Source: Arthonia radiata
Lineage: Eukaryota > Ascomycota > Arthoniomycetes > Arthoniales > Arthoniaceae
Reading direction: 5' to 3'
Assembly: GCA_002989075.1 (NCBI GenBank)
Contig: PSQN01000001.1
Location: 1,853,153 to 1,917,152 of the forward strand
DNA length: 64,000 nt
Below the pieces are notes generated by a model that saw only the letters and a program-made list of their open reading frames with translations, made no database searches and had not been told where the DNA came from. Numbering within the stretch: position 1 is the first letter of the stretch; every line of letters starts with the position of its first letter. Of this stretch, positions 33,757-42,509 are shown in pieces. The position numbers and the translations under genes were made by a program.

Positions 33757-33945
33757 TGAAAGTCGATGGTGGAATCACAATATATATTGAGCACCTGCGC
33801 TTCGAGACTCGATGCACTAACCGCTGATGTCCTACAAGAGCTCATTGTTGTTAAGAAGGGCGATTTGTCCCAGGGACGCATTCAATCGTTATGCAGATTC
33901 ATTGATCATACTTCAGCAATTCAAGCTGGTCGTCTTCTACGTGGT

Positions 33946-33955
33946 GGATTCGAAC
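33946..33955 (-). promoter_or_regulatory. Extragenic B-box-like motif for ncRNA copy 3
   Basis: Minus-strand GTTCGAATCC followed by ACC, ~70 nt beyond the terminator of copy 3; near-perfect B-box core. Confidence 0.6.
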
Positions 33956-34026
33956 AATGATCACGCCAGCACCCCTCAAAAAGAGGAGCCCAACTACACT
34001 ACACCATCACGGTTCAGAAAGCAAAA

Positions 34027-34106
34027 GGGAAGGCTCGCCTTTTGCATTGGGCAGGCAGCTTGTCCAGCTGCCCGATCAGCGAGATGGTTTGATGCAGCTA
34101 CTTCCC
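34027..34106 (-). ncRNA. Candidate Pol III structured RNA, copy 3
   Basis: 80 nt. Outer helix GGGAAG/CTTCCC; TAGCTGCATCAAACCAT bulge; second helix CTCGCT/GGCGAG; distal hairpin GGCAGCT-GGACA-AGCTGCC. Terminator TTTT directly follows. TATA element weak (GATATG on minus at ~34131-34136). B-box-like motif at 33946-33955. Confidence 0.65.
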
Positions 34107-34282
34107 TGGAGGCCATGGGTGAGATTACAACATATCAAGATCATGTTGTTCTGCATCTTCTTGCATTGACCGCTCTTCCGTCCCTACGTTCCGTCCCGGC
34201 AGAAACATTGCACAAGAGCTGAGCTCCAAACATACTCGATGCACCTATATAGACTTGATACTTCTCTTTCCAGTATTCCATT

Positions 34283-34293
34283 GGACTCGAATC
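34283..34293 (-). promoter_or_regulatory. B-box-like motif downstream of ncRNA copy 4
   Basis: Minus-strand GATTCGAGTCC, ~180 nt beyond the copy 4 terminator; a weaker GCTCGATTGC lies closer, at 34415-34424. Which one (if either) is used is unknown. Confidence 0.45.
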
Positions 34294-34470
34294 CGCGGCG
34301 AGGTTCAAGTTGAGTTCGGCATGGCTGCAAGAACGATATATACCAGTCGTTGAATTTAACTGCAACATCCCCTGTAGTGATAGCCGCTCGCCGCTCACCG
34401 CTCACCCTCATCAAGCAATCGAGCAAATATCAACTGCGCTATTGACTACACCATGTAAGAGCTTCAAAAA

Positions 34471-34546
34471 GGGGAGGCAACCGTGACTCCACCAGCGTTT
34501 TCTACAAAGGCCGAAGGCGGTTGATGCGCTTGTGAAGCTACTCCCC
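34471..34546 (-). ncRNA. Candidate Pol III structured RNA, copy 4
   Basis: 76 nt. Outer helix GGGGAG/CTCCCC; TAGCTTCACAAGCGCAT bulge; second helix CAACCG/CGGTTG, with CCGCC/GGTGG as a possible third. One C bridges the helices on the 3' side. TATA box AATATATATT at 34571-34580, 25 bp upstream of the first G. Terminator TTTTT at 34466-34470. This is one of the best-formed copies. Confidence 0.72.
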
Positions 34547-34833
34547 TGACAAACATGCTTACAGGTACAGAATATATATTGAGAGTAGCTTTCTTCGAGT
34601 GACACAAAATCTCCCGCACTGCATCGCCGACAGTGAAGTAAAAAGACCACGCTATCTAATCACATCAGGTCGTAGCAACTTATAACACAGATCGTGCTCT
34701 TTTCTCGCTGGCTTATCCCGACGCCGCCTGAATCGAAGCATTGAGAGAGGAATAGTGTTGCCAGAGCGCTGCTAAGAGACGACAGAAGCGCCTTGGACGC
34801 AGACGACACGAATGAAGACCGCGACATGCAGCT

Positions 34834-34843
34834 GGATTCGAAC
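34834..34843 (-). promoter_or_regulatory. Extragenic B-box-like motif for ncRNA copy 5
   Basis: Minus-strand GTTCGAATCC followed by AGC, ~60 nt beyond the copy 5 terminator. Confidence 0.6.
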
Positions 34844-34904
34844 GAACGTGCTTCATCGAAAAGCTGTGCAACGATGAAGCAAGACGTAGCAGCAGCAGCA
34901 AAAA

Positions 34905-35007
34905 GGAGAGGCACAGCCAGTTCAGACGGCGATCTCGCCAGCCTGCGCTATCCAAAGATAGCTGGATAATCCCTGTGACTGTGATGATTGCGATGCAGCT
35001 ACTCTCC
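34905..35007 (-). ncRNA. Candidate Pol III structured RNA, copy 5
   Basis: 103 nt. Outer helix GGAGAG/CTCTCC; TAGCTGCATCGCAATCAT bulge; second helix CACAGTCA/TGGCTGTG (8 pairs, one G-U); two distal hairpins GCTATC-TTTG-GATAGC and GGCGA-GA-TCGCC. One C links the helices. TATA element ATTATAT at ~35033-35039. Terminator TTTTT at 34900-34904. Confidence 0.72.
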
Positions 35008-35265
35008 TGATAAGCTGGCAATAAAGTTGGGAATATAATGATAAGATGCGGATGGGACAAAACCTGGCTGTGGTGATGACGATCATCTGCGCGCTTTAGC
35101 TGCAAAGTCTGCGACGATATTGGTGTGCTTCATAACATGGAAGGTGTGGGTGGCCATTTGCGGGCGCTACTGTGAAGAGAAGTGTCCCAGGCACATACAG
35201 AGCATCGTAGATACGGGTACAGTAGAATACCCTACCTTACATGCTTGCGTGCTCAAGGACGCTTT

Positions 35266-35277
35266 GAGTCTCGAACC
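35266..35277 (-). promoter_or_regulatory. Extragenic B-box-like motif for ncRNA copy 6
   Basis: Minus-strand GGTTCGAGACTC, ~45 nt beyond the copy 6 3' end. Confidence 0.5.
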
Positions 35278-35321
35278 CGCGCTCGTCTAGCTCTGCCAAA
35301 AAGAGAAGGGCCGAAACAAAA

Positions 35322-35482
35322 GGGGAGGACGCAGCACGTCAGTCACCCGCCGACCCCCCCGCGCCTCTCCGCGACGAGGGATCGACTTCGACTGTCGCTA
35401 CGTTGGCGAGGTATCTGGACTCTCTATCCTTCTCAACCCAGTGGGAGCGTGCTGCGTTACTAGACCATTCAGCTACTCCCCC
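35322..35482 (-). ncRNA. Candidate Pol III structured RNA, copy 6 (long form)
   Basis: 161 nt, twice the usual size. Outer helix GGGGAG/CTCCCC; A-box-like TAGCTGAATGGTC, closest of all to a tRNA D-arm; second helix ACGCAGCACG/CGTGCTGCGT, ten perfect pairs; then a large apical domain of ~100 nt. Terminator TTTT at 35318-35321. TATA element weak (CTTATGTT at ~35508-35515). Confidence 0.65.
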
Positions 35483-35515
35483 TGGCAGGTCGGAACTATT
35501 GAACAAAACATAAGC

Positions 35516-35934
35516 CGTTTGGCTCATTTTGGAAGCAAACAAGAGAGCAGGGGAGGTGTGGTTCGAGCAAAGGCCGGACCTGCACGGGCTCATGTCGGTA
35601 TCCGATACCAACGGCGCCAGCATATATGACGAACGCCAGAGAGTAAAGCGAACGCAGCAACGCTCTAGCAACGCTCTTACAGGGAATTCCCAAGTAGGAG
35701 AAAGTACGTTTTGATGGCGTGATAAGCTTGGGCTGGGTACTCACCTGAACCACGGTGCAGCTCTTTGAAGACATGAGTCACTAGTCTGATGACCGCGGTC
35801 ACCAACACCGGAAGGACGCTAAGACAACGGGCAGCCAAGCATGTTGAACGTGCTCTTCAGTAGACGTGTGAGAAGATATAAAAGCCAGGATTCTGGCGTA
35901 AGCGAGAAGAACATTAAGCGTGATTAGTAGTGAT
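35516..35934. other. Intergenic
   Basis: About 420 bp between copy 6 and the next gene's stop. No further ncRNA copy found; a plus-strand GTGGTTCGAGC near 35560 is an isolated B-box-like match. Confidence 0.4.
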
Positions 35935-36951
35935 CTATACGTATGTTGTCGCTTGCAGATAAGCATAGCAACCTCCTTGAGGGACGAAAACCGACGGCGG
36001 TGAAATGTCGCCTGTCCAATCCCGTGGGTGCTCGTCCGTCGTGGTCCACTGCGTCGTCCACTCACCAGCCGAGTCCTTCCAGGTGGGTATGGCTGCAGTC
36101 CTAGTGTCAGACTCAGCTACTCGCAGTGGTATGTTTGTAACACTGTTTTCTTCGCTGCGCAGCAGATCGCCGAGAAACAACCTCGCCTCGCTTCCCCTGC
36201 TGTCTCGCAGCAATAGCCACCGATGCTTGGGGTCGGCCATCATGTTTGCCACCCAGTGCAGATCTTCTTCCACAACCCAGACGTCACGACGCTGGTCAGG
36301 CCGCTCGTCACTGTCTAACTCCAGTGGACTGCACATGAGACAGTCTCCCTGCAGCCAGAACATGTGCTGTCTTGAGACATCAACGGCTACGCCCCTGACT
36401 TGCATGCCCTCATCGTCCCTCGCCGTCTGTGCTCCGCAGCTCAAGGCATCACGCGCGTAGTCTGCACTGCTCTCAAGAAGCAGAGCTGGCGTCGGCGATC
36501 GGTAGCTCTGGTAGACGAGCTTGGGCGTGTCTGCCCAAGTGTCATCGCCTAAGTCGATCCGCCAAATGCGGCACCCTGCTCCATCGGTCACATACAAGGC
36601 ATCGCAGCCGACGTCGAGATCGCCTTCCTCGTCATCTGAAACCCCGGAGACAAAGCTGATTGATGTGGGCTCGCGGATGATGCCTCGAGGGACGAGTAGT
36701 CGAGTGTGCGGTCTCCCAGAGGCGAGAGCGGTCACAGTGATGACTCCAAGCGTCGGATAGGTTGCCCATAGACACAGGCGGTCCTCACCATACGCCACGG
36801 AGTGAGCCGGTGGGAGGCCGTCTTGCTGCTTGAACGCGCTGGGTATATTGGATGAAGGGCGAGTGTCGTCCCCTGCAGATCTGCTGAACAAGCTGTGATC
36901 GATTTGCAGCAGCTGTGAATGAATCGAGCGTCCAGAATCTAAGCTCGCCAT
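35935..36951 (-). CDS. Uncharacterised protein, possible beta-propeller (NHL/SMP-30-like)
   Basis: Single exon, 338 aa, starting MASLDSGRSIHSQLLQ. I do not recognise a named family. Repeating short beta-type segments suggest a propeller: DRLCLWATYPTLGVITVTAL, DALYVTDGAGCRIWRIDLGDD, VRGVAVDVSRQHMFWLQGDCLMCSPLEL, HWVANMMADPKHRWLLLRDSRGSEARLFLGDL. No signal peptide or membrane segment. It lies between the two ncRNA sub-clusters, with no evident functional link. Confidence 0.65.
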   Translation of the reverse strand: MASLDSGRSIHSQLLQIDHSLFSRSAGDDTRPSSNIPSAFKQQDGLPPAHSVAYGEDRLCLWATYPTLGVITVTALASGRPHTRLLVPRGIIREPTSISFVSGVSDDEEGDLDVGCDALYVTDGAGCRIWRIDLGDDTWADTPKLVYQSYRSPTPALLLESSADYARDALSCGAQTARDDEGMQVRGVAVDVSRQHMFWLQGDCLMCSPLELDSDERPDQRRDVWVVEEDLHWVANMMADPKHRWLLLRDSRGSEARLFLGDLLRSEENSVTNIPLRVAESDTRTAAIPTWKDSAGEWTTQWTTTDEHPRDWTGDISPPSVFVPQGGCYAYLQATTYV

Positions 36952-37814
36952 CGTCGATGCTCGAAGTGCAGTGCTACCTTGACTTCTGCGCCTTGAGCGC
37001 TAGGAAATGGTTGGTATGGAGGGCGTAGCGGTGTTTTCCCCGCAGATCAGAGGTTGCACTATAAGGAGCTCTCCTGAAAGGATTGAGGGCGCAGTGGCGG
37101 CTTCAATCAATAATCATGCAGCACTTGAGGATGACTGGTACGGTGGTGAACGCTATGATCCGTTCCGCGGAAAGATGCACCGTCCTGTGAAGAAGGGGAC
37201 ACGCATGCCTTTGTACTCCGCCCTTGCAGCACAAGAGGGTCAGCCGCAACGGCGCAGAGTCCGCGGAATGGTAAGCTAGGCGCTTGCGTGGTCGCCTTCC
37301 GAGACCGCGTGGCTGACGTCTGACCCCTGCCAAAGCTCCTCAATCGAGTCTAGATCATGTACGTTGCATGCAGAATCAGGTGGCTCGTCTGCACTCTACA
37401 TGGGTAAGGAGACAAATGAGAACGGATTGGGAGATGATGGCGACATCATGCATCTCTTTGACAAGGGGAAGACCATCAGTTGCGGTAATTTGATATCTTA
37501 TCCGTGATTGCGGACAGGGAGGGTGCTTGGGCGGCTTAAAGGGGGTTCTGAGAAGCAAGGGACAATGGAAGGGATTCTGCAGGTATGGAAGGCCTTTCGA
37601 ACAGCGCTGATGTCTATGAGCAATGTCACTCAACATTGACAAACACTCGACTTTGAGATGACAATGCTGGGGAGTAGCTTGGTTGCATAGGAATTGTTGA
37701 CAAGCGAGGTGAAGAGATGTCAGAAATGCGCCGGGAGATTGCGGACTTTAAATTCATCTCGCCCGGCCTGACTTCATCCTCGTCCCAATTAATTTGCTCG
37801 CCTGTACACATTGC
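36952..37814. other. Divergent promoter region
   Basis: About 860 bp between divergent starts. GGGGAGTAGCTT at ~37670 on plus resembles the ncRNA 5' end but lacks TATA, paired 3' strand and terminator. Nothing else found. Confidence 0.45.
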
Positions 37815-38897
37815 ATGCTCGCTAAACAACCATGGGAGATGCAACCCGATGACGAGCCCTTCCCTAACCAAGCCTCGACGGCATCCAACCGCAACGATGA
37901 CAACAATGCAAGCGAAGAGCAGGCTGCGCGCCGGCCCTCAACGCACTCGCGAACCGCCTACTTCACCACTCCAGCACCCTTGAAGCGCCTCTTCGACCGC
38001 TTTCCCCTCCGCACCTATGCGTCTAACGGTCTCCCTTTAGCTGCGAGCCAGAACAATATCCGACTGCATCAGAAAAACGTCCTCTACGTCTTTGGCGCTC
38101 CGAGTGAGCTCAGTTTGAACCCAACATGCCTACGCTACCAGACCCTCCTTCTCTTCGCCGGCATCCCCTTCGAGACCGCAACCTCCAATAACCACGCCTC
38201 ACCGGCAGGCTCACTACCTTTCCTCATTACCGCGCAAGATCCTTTCATACACACTTCGAAGACTATTCCCGCGTCCGGCCTGAAGTCCTTCGTCCGCTCA
38301 CGGAATCCACAGACTGAGATGGAGCTCGATGCAAGCCCTGTTCACCTGGCGTTGCTCGATCCGATCCGAAGGGCTTACCTTGCTGCGCTATATCTGGACG
38401 GCGAAACCTTCAAAAGTATTTGCGCGCCAATGTACGTGGATACCGTGAGTCGGAGCAGTGTAGTGAGGGCTGCGTATGTGCCACCCTTGCGAAGTGCTGC
38501 AGTGGAAGAGGTGTTGAGTACAAGGAATGAAGCTCCACCGACTGATACCGCGGAACAGCTCAAGAATTGGTGGAGCGGCAGTAGGGAGATAGATGAAGGC
38601 GCATTGTTCGAAGAGGCGCAAGAGGCGTTTCGAGCTCTCGATGCGATACTAGGTGACGCGCGTTGGTTCAGTAGAAGTAAAAGCAGCGGTACAGCAGAGG
38701 AGGCGCCAGGATGGCTGGACGCAAGCGTCTTTGCGTACACACACGTCATACTGACACTGTTCGGCGGCGGCGCTTCGGGCGCGGCGAAGGGCGCGAAGAA
38801 GCGGCGGCCGCTAGCTGCTGAGAAGATGTATCAGGCTGTCGCGAAGCACAAAGAATTGGTGGCGCATCGAGATCGCATATTGACGGCGTATGGATAG
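37815..38897 (+). CDS. Metaxin-like SAM complex subunit (SAM35-type)
   Basis: Single exon; ATG at 37815 gives 360 aa, a second in-frame ATG at 37839 gives 352. The frame opens with TTG further upstream, which I do not use. Landmarks: LKRLFDRFPLRTYASNGLP at the N-terminal domain start, NVLYVFGAPSELSLNPTCLRYQTLLLFAGIPFETATSNNHASPAGSLPFLI (thioredoxin/GST-like metaxin N-domain with its conserved Ser-Pro), then helical C-domain with AAYVPPLR and LDASVFAYTHVILTLF. Such subunits sit on the cytosolic face of the mitochondrial outer membrane and help SAM50 insert beta-barrels. SAM35 versus SAM37 is not certain from one sequence. Confidence 0.78.
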   Translation: MLAKQPWEMQPDDEPFPNQASTASNRNDDNNASEEQAARRPSTHSRTAYFTTPAPLKRLFDRFPLRTYASNGLPLAASQNNIRLHQKNVLYVFGAPSELSLNPTCLRYQTLLLFAGIPFETATSNNHASPAGSLPFLITAQDPFIHTSKTIPASGLKSFVRSRNPQTEMELDASPVHLALLDPIRRAYLAALYLDGETFKSICAPMYVDTVSRSSVVRAAYVPPLRSAAVEEVLSTRNEAPPTDTAEQLKNWWSGSREIDEGALFEEAQEAFRALDAILGDARWFSRSKSSGTAEEAPGWLDASVFAYTHVILTLFGGGASGAAKGAKKRRPLAAEKMYQAVAKHKELVAHRDRILTAYG

Positions 38898-39166
38898 ATT
38901 TGCTGATGATACCCAACTCGCATCTTTTGAATGATCTTCAGTATGTCGAGTCTCCAGGTGGTAGATGCCCATGAAGCAACATGATTTTTGCTTAACCTCT
39001 CAATGCACTCTTCAGTTGGGTCCAGCAGCTTGCAGTGACTCATATGCATCACCAGCGGATGGTGTTCGATACGGTACATTTCCGTCGATGTGAAAGCGAT
39101 GTTTCACAAGCTGTCTGGAGACTGATGACTATTGAACCTCGCGTTGAGATTGCGACGCGTGCTTAG
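38898..39166. other. Intergenic between SAM35-like gene and ncRNA copy 8
   Basis: About 270 bp, no gene found. Confidence 0.4.
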
Positions 39167-39195
39167 TATATTGTGGCCTTAAAGGGTGGCTTCCA

Positions 39196-39298
39196 AGGGA
39201 GTCTACATTACAATCATCGCAGCCGCTGTCCCGGCGGCGTAAGATGCCAGGAAGTCATAATCAACTCGTTGGTCATGGCTGTTAGGCTGCGCCTCCCT
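39196..39298 (+). ncRNA. Candidate Pol III structured RNA, copy 8
   Basis: 103 nt on plus. Outer helix AGGGAG/CTCCCT; unpaired TCTACATTACAATCAT (A-box region most divergent here); second helix CGCAGCC/GGCTGCG, seven perfect pairs; a C bridge. TATA-like AGTATATT at 39165-39172, 24 bp upstream. Terminator TTTTT at 39298-39302. B-box-like GGGTTCGAGCTC at 39359-39370, ~57 nt past the terminator. I found it from the promoter/helix layout, not from sequence similarity, which supports the model. Confidence 0.7.
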
Positions 39299-39358
39299 TT
39301 TTGTCATCTTGATGTCCATAGCAGCTTGCGAAGCAAAGCAAAGAAAAGAAAAGAGTGC

Positions 39359-39370
39359 GGGTTCGAGCTC
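39359..39370 (+). promoter_or_regulatory. Extragenic B-box-like motif for ncRNA copy 8
   Basis: GGGTTCGAGCTC ~57 nt downstream of the T-run. Confidence 0.55.
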
Positions 39371-39811
39371 GGCTGAGCGCGGTCACTCTTGCAATCGCCG
39401 CCCTGCGGCTATCCTATTGAACTTTGGAAGATACCTGGCTTTCTAATCTTGTGCAATCGATGTCTAAAAAGAAGGCCTCTTTTTACTTGCTTGATGACGG
39501 CCCGTGCAGCGATTTGAATAGACAGCACTCAGTGTGAGAGTAACGCTGCATGTATCACCATATCCGGCGTTTCTCGGCATCTGATCTCAATTTATTGTTT
39601 ACTGGAGGTGTGAGCGGCAAGGCGACACCTTTGACGTACATAGATGTGCCATCCGTAGAAAGTCTGCCGACGCATGACGGTGAAGGGCCAATGCGACAAC
39701 GATTTCTGTGTAAATGTGGAGTATCAAACCACGCTCGCCCAGAAACGTTAAAGATTGAAACCGCACAGCCAATTACCGTTTTGAAAGCATGGGCTGCTAT
39801 TGGCAATTCGT
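39371..39811. other. Intergenic between ncRNA copies 8 and 7
   Basis: About 440 bp; no coding region recognised. Confidence 0.4.
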
Positions 39812-39820
39812 TATATATAT
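39812..39820 (+). promoter_or_regulatory. TATA box of ncRNA copy 7
   Basis: TATATATAT ending 25 bp before the first base of the outer helix, the spacing also seen in copies 2, 4, 5 and 8. Confidence 0.65.
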
Positions 39821-39845
39821 TCCATATTTCAATCATTATTTGTCA

Positions 39846-39920
39846 GGGGAGTAGCTCAGCTTACCCATCACAAGGTGCCGCGGCGGCCCTAGTGGCTGCC
39901 GAATGCACTTGTACCTCCCC
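39846..39920 (+). ncRNA. Candidate Pol III structured RNA, copy 7
   Basis: 75 nt on plus. Outer helix GGGGAG/CTCCCC; A-box-like TAGCTCAGCTTACC; second helix ACAAG(G)TGC/GCACTTGT with one bulged G; distal hairpin CGGCGGCC-CTAGT-GGCTGCCG. Terminator TTTT at 39921-39924 followed by another T-run. TATA at 39812-39820; B-box-like GGGTTCGATTC at 39986-39996. tRNA-sized, but it has no T-arm inside the body and no cloverleaf. Confidence 0.74.
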
Positions 39921-39985
39921 TTTTGCATTTTTTGTACGCACTATCATTGTCAGGCAGTAATTTTTGCCATCAAGCACGAGGACAC

Positions 39986-39996
39986 GGGTTCGATTC
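39986..39996 (+). promoter_or_regulatory. Extragenic B-box-like motif for ncRNA copy 7
   Basis: GGGTTCGATTC, ~62 nt past the T-run of copy 7 and ~140 nt from its start. Confidence 0.6.
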
Positions 39997-41869
39997 ACGA
40001 ACATCCATACGACATTAAGACTCTCCTTCCCCAAGGACGGCAAACCATTGCATCTGTCAAGGGTCGAACCCCACTGTACCAGTCTGCAAACGCTATGCGA
40101 CTCTACAGCGCCTCTGCTTTGCGCTCGCGGTCTGCATGATTTGTCGGGTGCATCGATATTGCTCGTGCTGCCTTGCTTGCTCGCAAATCGTATACACGAC
40201 CAATCATGGGAACTTGACTCGGAAAAGCTAATTCATCTGCAAGCTTTTGAGAGCTGTTCTTCCATCACAACCAAAGGGCTTAAACACTCCCGGGCGAAGC
40301 GATTCCGCGGCGCTGGTCTTGCTGCAGAGCAGATACGTCTGAACCTTGTTGGCGCGCAGTTCGCCACCGAAAGCCAACCTCGTTGTCCCAGATGGCTTGT
40401 GGGTCCGGTGTCGAGAGATTCACGCATGGACCGGTGGACAAGCGGTGAGAGGAGAGAGTGAACAGAAGAAGTGCCCAACGGTGGGATGGATTACTGTTTA
40501 TGGCGCATTGGTATTGCAGTAGCTATATGAAGTATAGCGCCGACGCGTCACAACGCGTCAGTGCGCGTTGAGAGTGCGCGTCTTGAAGTGTAGCAAAAGG
40601 ACCTACAATAAGCTGGGCGCTTTCAAGCTGCGCATGGACTCAGGAGTCGGAGCCTTGGAGAAGCGCTGGTGTTCAGATGTGAATTCCAGATGAGTGATGC
40701 CGCAGTGCGAAAAAGAGCATCCTGCCCCGTCTTCAGCTGTAGGATGTCACGATGTTCATTCAACACACCGAGAGCTCAGTGTGTAGCCTGCTGGTTCTAG
40801 TCTACGGGTCTGTCAATGCGTGGTCCTTATAAACGCATCCTCTGTGTGCCATTGTCAAGAGTTTGCGAGAAGCGACGGGGCGAGATCTTATGGACTGGTT
40901 CGACCGCCACGTTGATGGAAGTATGAGACCGAGTTGCTGACCACGACATGTCTTGGTTGATACCGCCGTAAAGACATTGTGGTTTGCAGACCGTGTCTTT
41001 ACTTCCTCAGAGACCCTTCAAGCCCGCATCGCCATTCGAGCCAGATGCGCTGCTCGATCTGGGCTAAATGAATGCTGGTGAAGTGAGGGTATGCCTCAGG
41101 GGGTCGTCTTCGAAGACGCCATTCTCTCGACTGTCAGCTGTGCGTGCTGCAATGGATACTGCTCGAAAGCTACTCATTCAAAAGGCTGACTGATCCTGCC
41201 CCTGGCCGAGAATCGTTGCAAAGCATCCTGACCTTCTTGTTGTCTTGACGTGGTACGAAGTGGCAAGATATCTCAAAGTCGATCAGTATCACATCGTGCG
41301 CGGCGAAGAGATAGCCAGCTGGTCCACGTTGGATTCGAGAGTCTGTATCTGTGACCTGGTGTGCATGCCCGGGCCTGCGAGCCTGACGATTAGCGGTCAC
41401 GAGATTCATCGAGACATAGCACTCGACAATCTCCCTACCAAGGATTTGTCAGAGCATCCGCCGTCGACAAGCCAGGACTATCCTGAAGCCGCGATTGATA
41501 GGAGTCTTGCTGGAAAGGGTAAGAATTTCCCGGCGGCATTGTTTACGATCGGCGGTGAGCGCACCTTCTCGCGGAGCTCCGCCCAGCGACACCCACGTGC
41601 TACTCTCTCGGCCGGCGCAGGAGCGAGAGTCGCTCTGTTCACTCGACACCGCTCCTGCTGCTGCTGGTGTTGCTGCCTGGAATTTCATTGAGTGACGCCA
41701 TTGGTTTCAAATCTTTGTTTGTGGGCATAAATACTCTTCGCCCGCCCTTCATCTCTTTCTTCCTTCCTTCTCCCACCACCATCAAAACCCACTCTGGCTG
41801 TTCTCTTTGGTGGCTCGCTCTCTGTTCTGCTCACGACACTTTTGCTGCGCTCTCTTCCTCTTCCACGCC
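39997..41869. other. 1.9 kb intergenic stretch
   Basis: No recognised gene. At about 40544-40561 two ACGCGT (MCB-type) hexamers occur 11 bp apart. A TATA-like CATAAATAC at ~41726-41734 and a CT-rich leader (41744-41795) precede the small gene at 41870. Confidence 0.45.
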
Positions 41870-42509
41870 ATGTCTGTCCGAATCATCCCTATCGGCTCTG
41901 CCGCCTGGACCAACTTCTCAACCGCTTGGCCTCCGGCGCCCGATACCTTAGGATCAGCCGATGAAGCTGTCTGGTCGAACCTGTCAACCAAGGCGACCTT
42001 TGCTCACACCACCACCAACGGGACAGCTGAACAAGCTGCCTGCCTCCAACACACTCCTCATCGGGCCGCTGAACAAGTTGCCCGCCCAGTCACGTCAAAC
42101 CTTGCTCCTGGACTGTTCAGCGGCGCTCCGGTCGACTGTCCTCACCTCCTCTCAAGCGGCAACGTTGCCTTCGAGTACATGGGCGACCGCTACGCTCACA
42201 TGTGCGATTGGGCCAGCTGTCCTTGGGAGCGTCTTGAAGTGTTAGCGATGTGTCCCACAGCTCTGGTGAGGTTTGCTGACTCCGCTTAGCTCAAAGATGT
42301 CGAAATGCTCGAAGTGCTCGAAGATCCTTTGCAACGTCCATCTCCGGGATGCTCTCAAGGCAGCTGGGTCCACCATCCCTCATGACGTGCGCAAGAATCG
42401 CTATGTCGGTCGGAAGACTGGCGCATCTCATGGTCAGGCTGCGCGTCGACAGAGGAGGGCCGAGGCTCGTGAGGCAGCCGCAGCGACGGTTGAAGGCGAT
42501 GGCGAGTGA
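41870..42509 (+). CDS. Uncharacterised small Cys-containing protein
   Basis: I do not recognise the family. A first segment starts MSVRIIPIGSAAWTNF and contains CPHLL and MCDWASCPWERLE. It runs to a stop at 42289, but a second open segment in another frame follows at once (MSKCSKCSKILCNVHLRDALKAAG..., ending VEGDGE at 42509, Arg/Ala-rich). A 40 nt intron with donor GTGTCC near 42252 and acceptor TTAG at ~42291 would join them in phase; this is a guess. The preceding TATA-like element and long CT-rich leader look like a strong fungal core promoter, which is why I keep it as a gene. Without splicing the product is 139 aa. Confidence 0.45.

Noticed and set aside
33428-35482. Reading the ncRNA copies as MITEs with terminal inverted repeats
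   Set aside because: Termini differ between copies but stay complementary, there are no target-site duplications visible, and TATA/T-run placement is constant.
37668-37690. GGGGAGTAGCTT resembling a ninth ncRNA copy
   Set aside because: No TATA at the right distance, no complementary 3' strand, no T-run.
33428-39920. Reading the ncRNA copies as tRNA genes
   Set aside because: Size and A box fit, but there is no T-arm inside the body, no D/anticodon/T cloverleaf, and B-box-like motifs lie beyond the terminators.
40060-40080. GGGTCGAACCCC, possible tRNA T-arm on minus
   Set aside because: No acceptor stem, D-arm or anticodon arm at tRNA distances.
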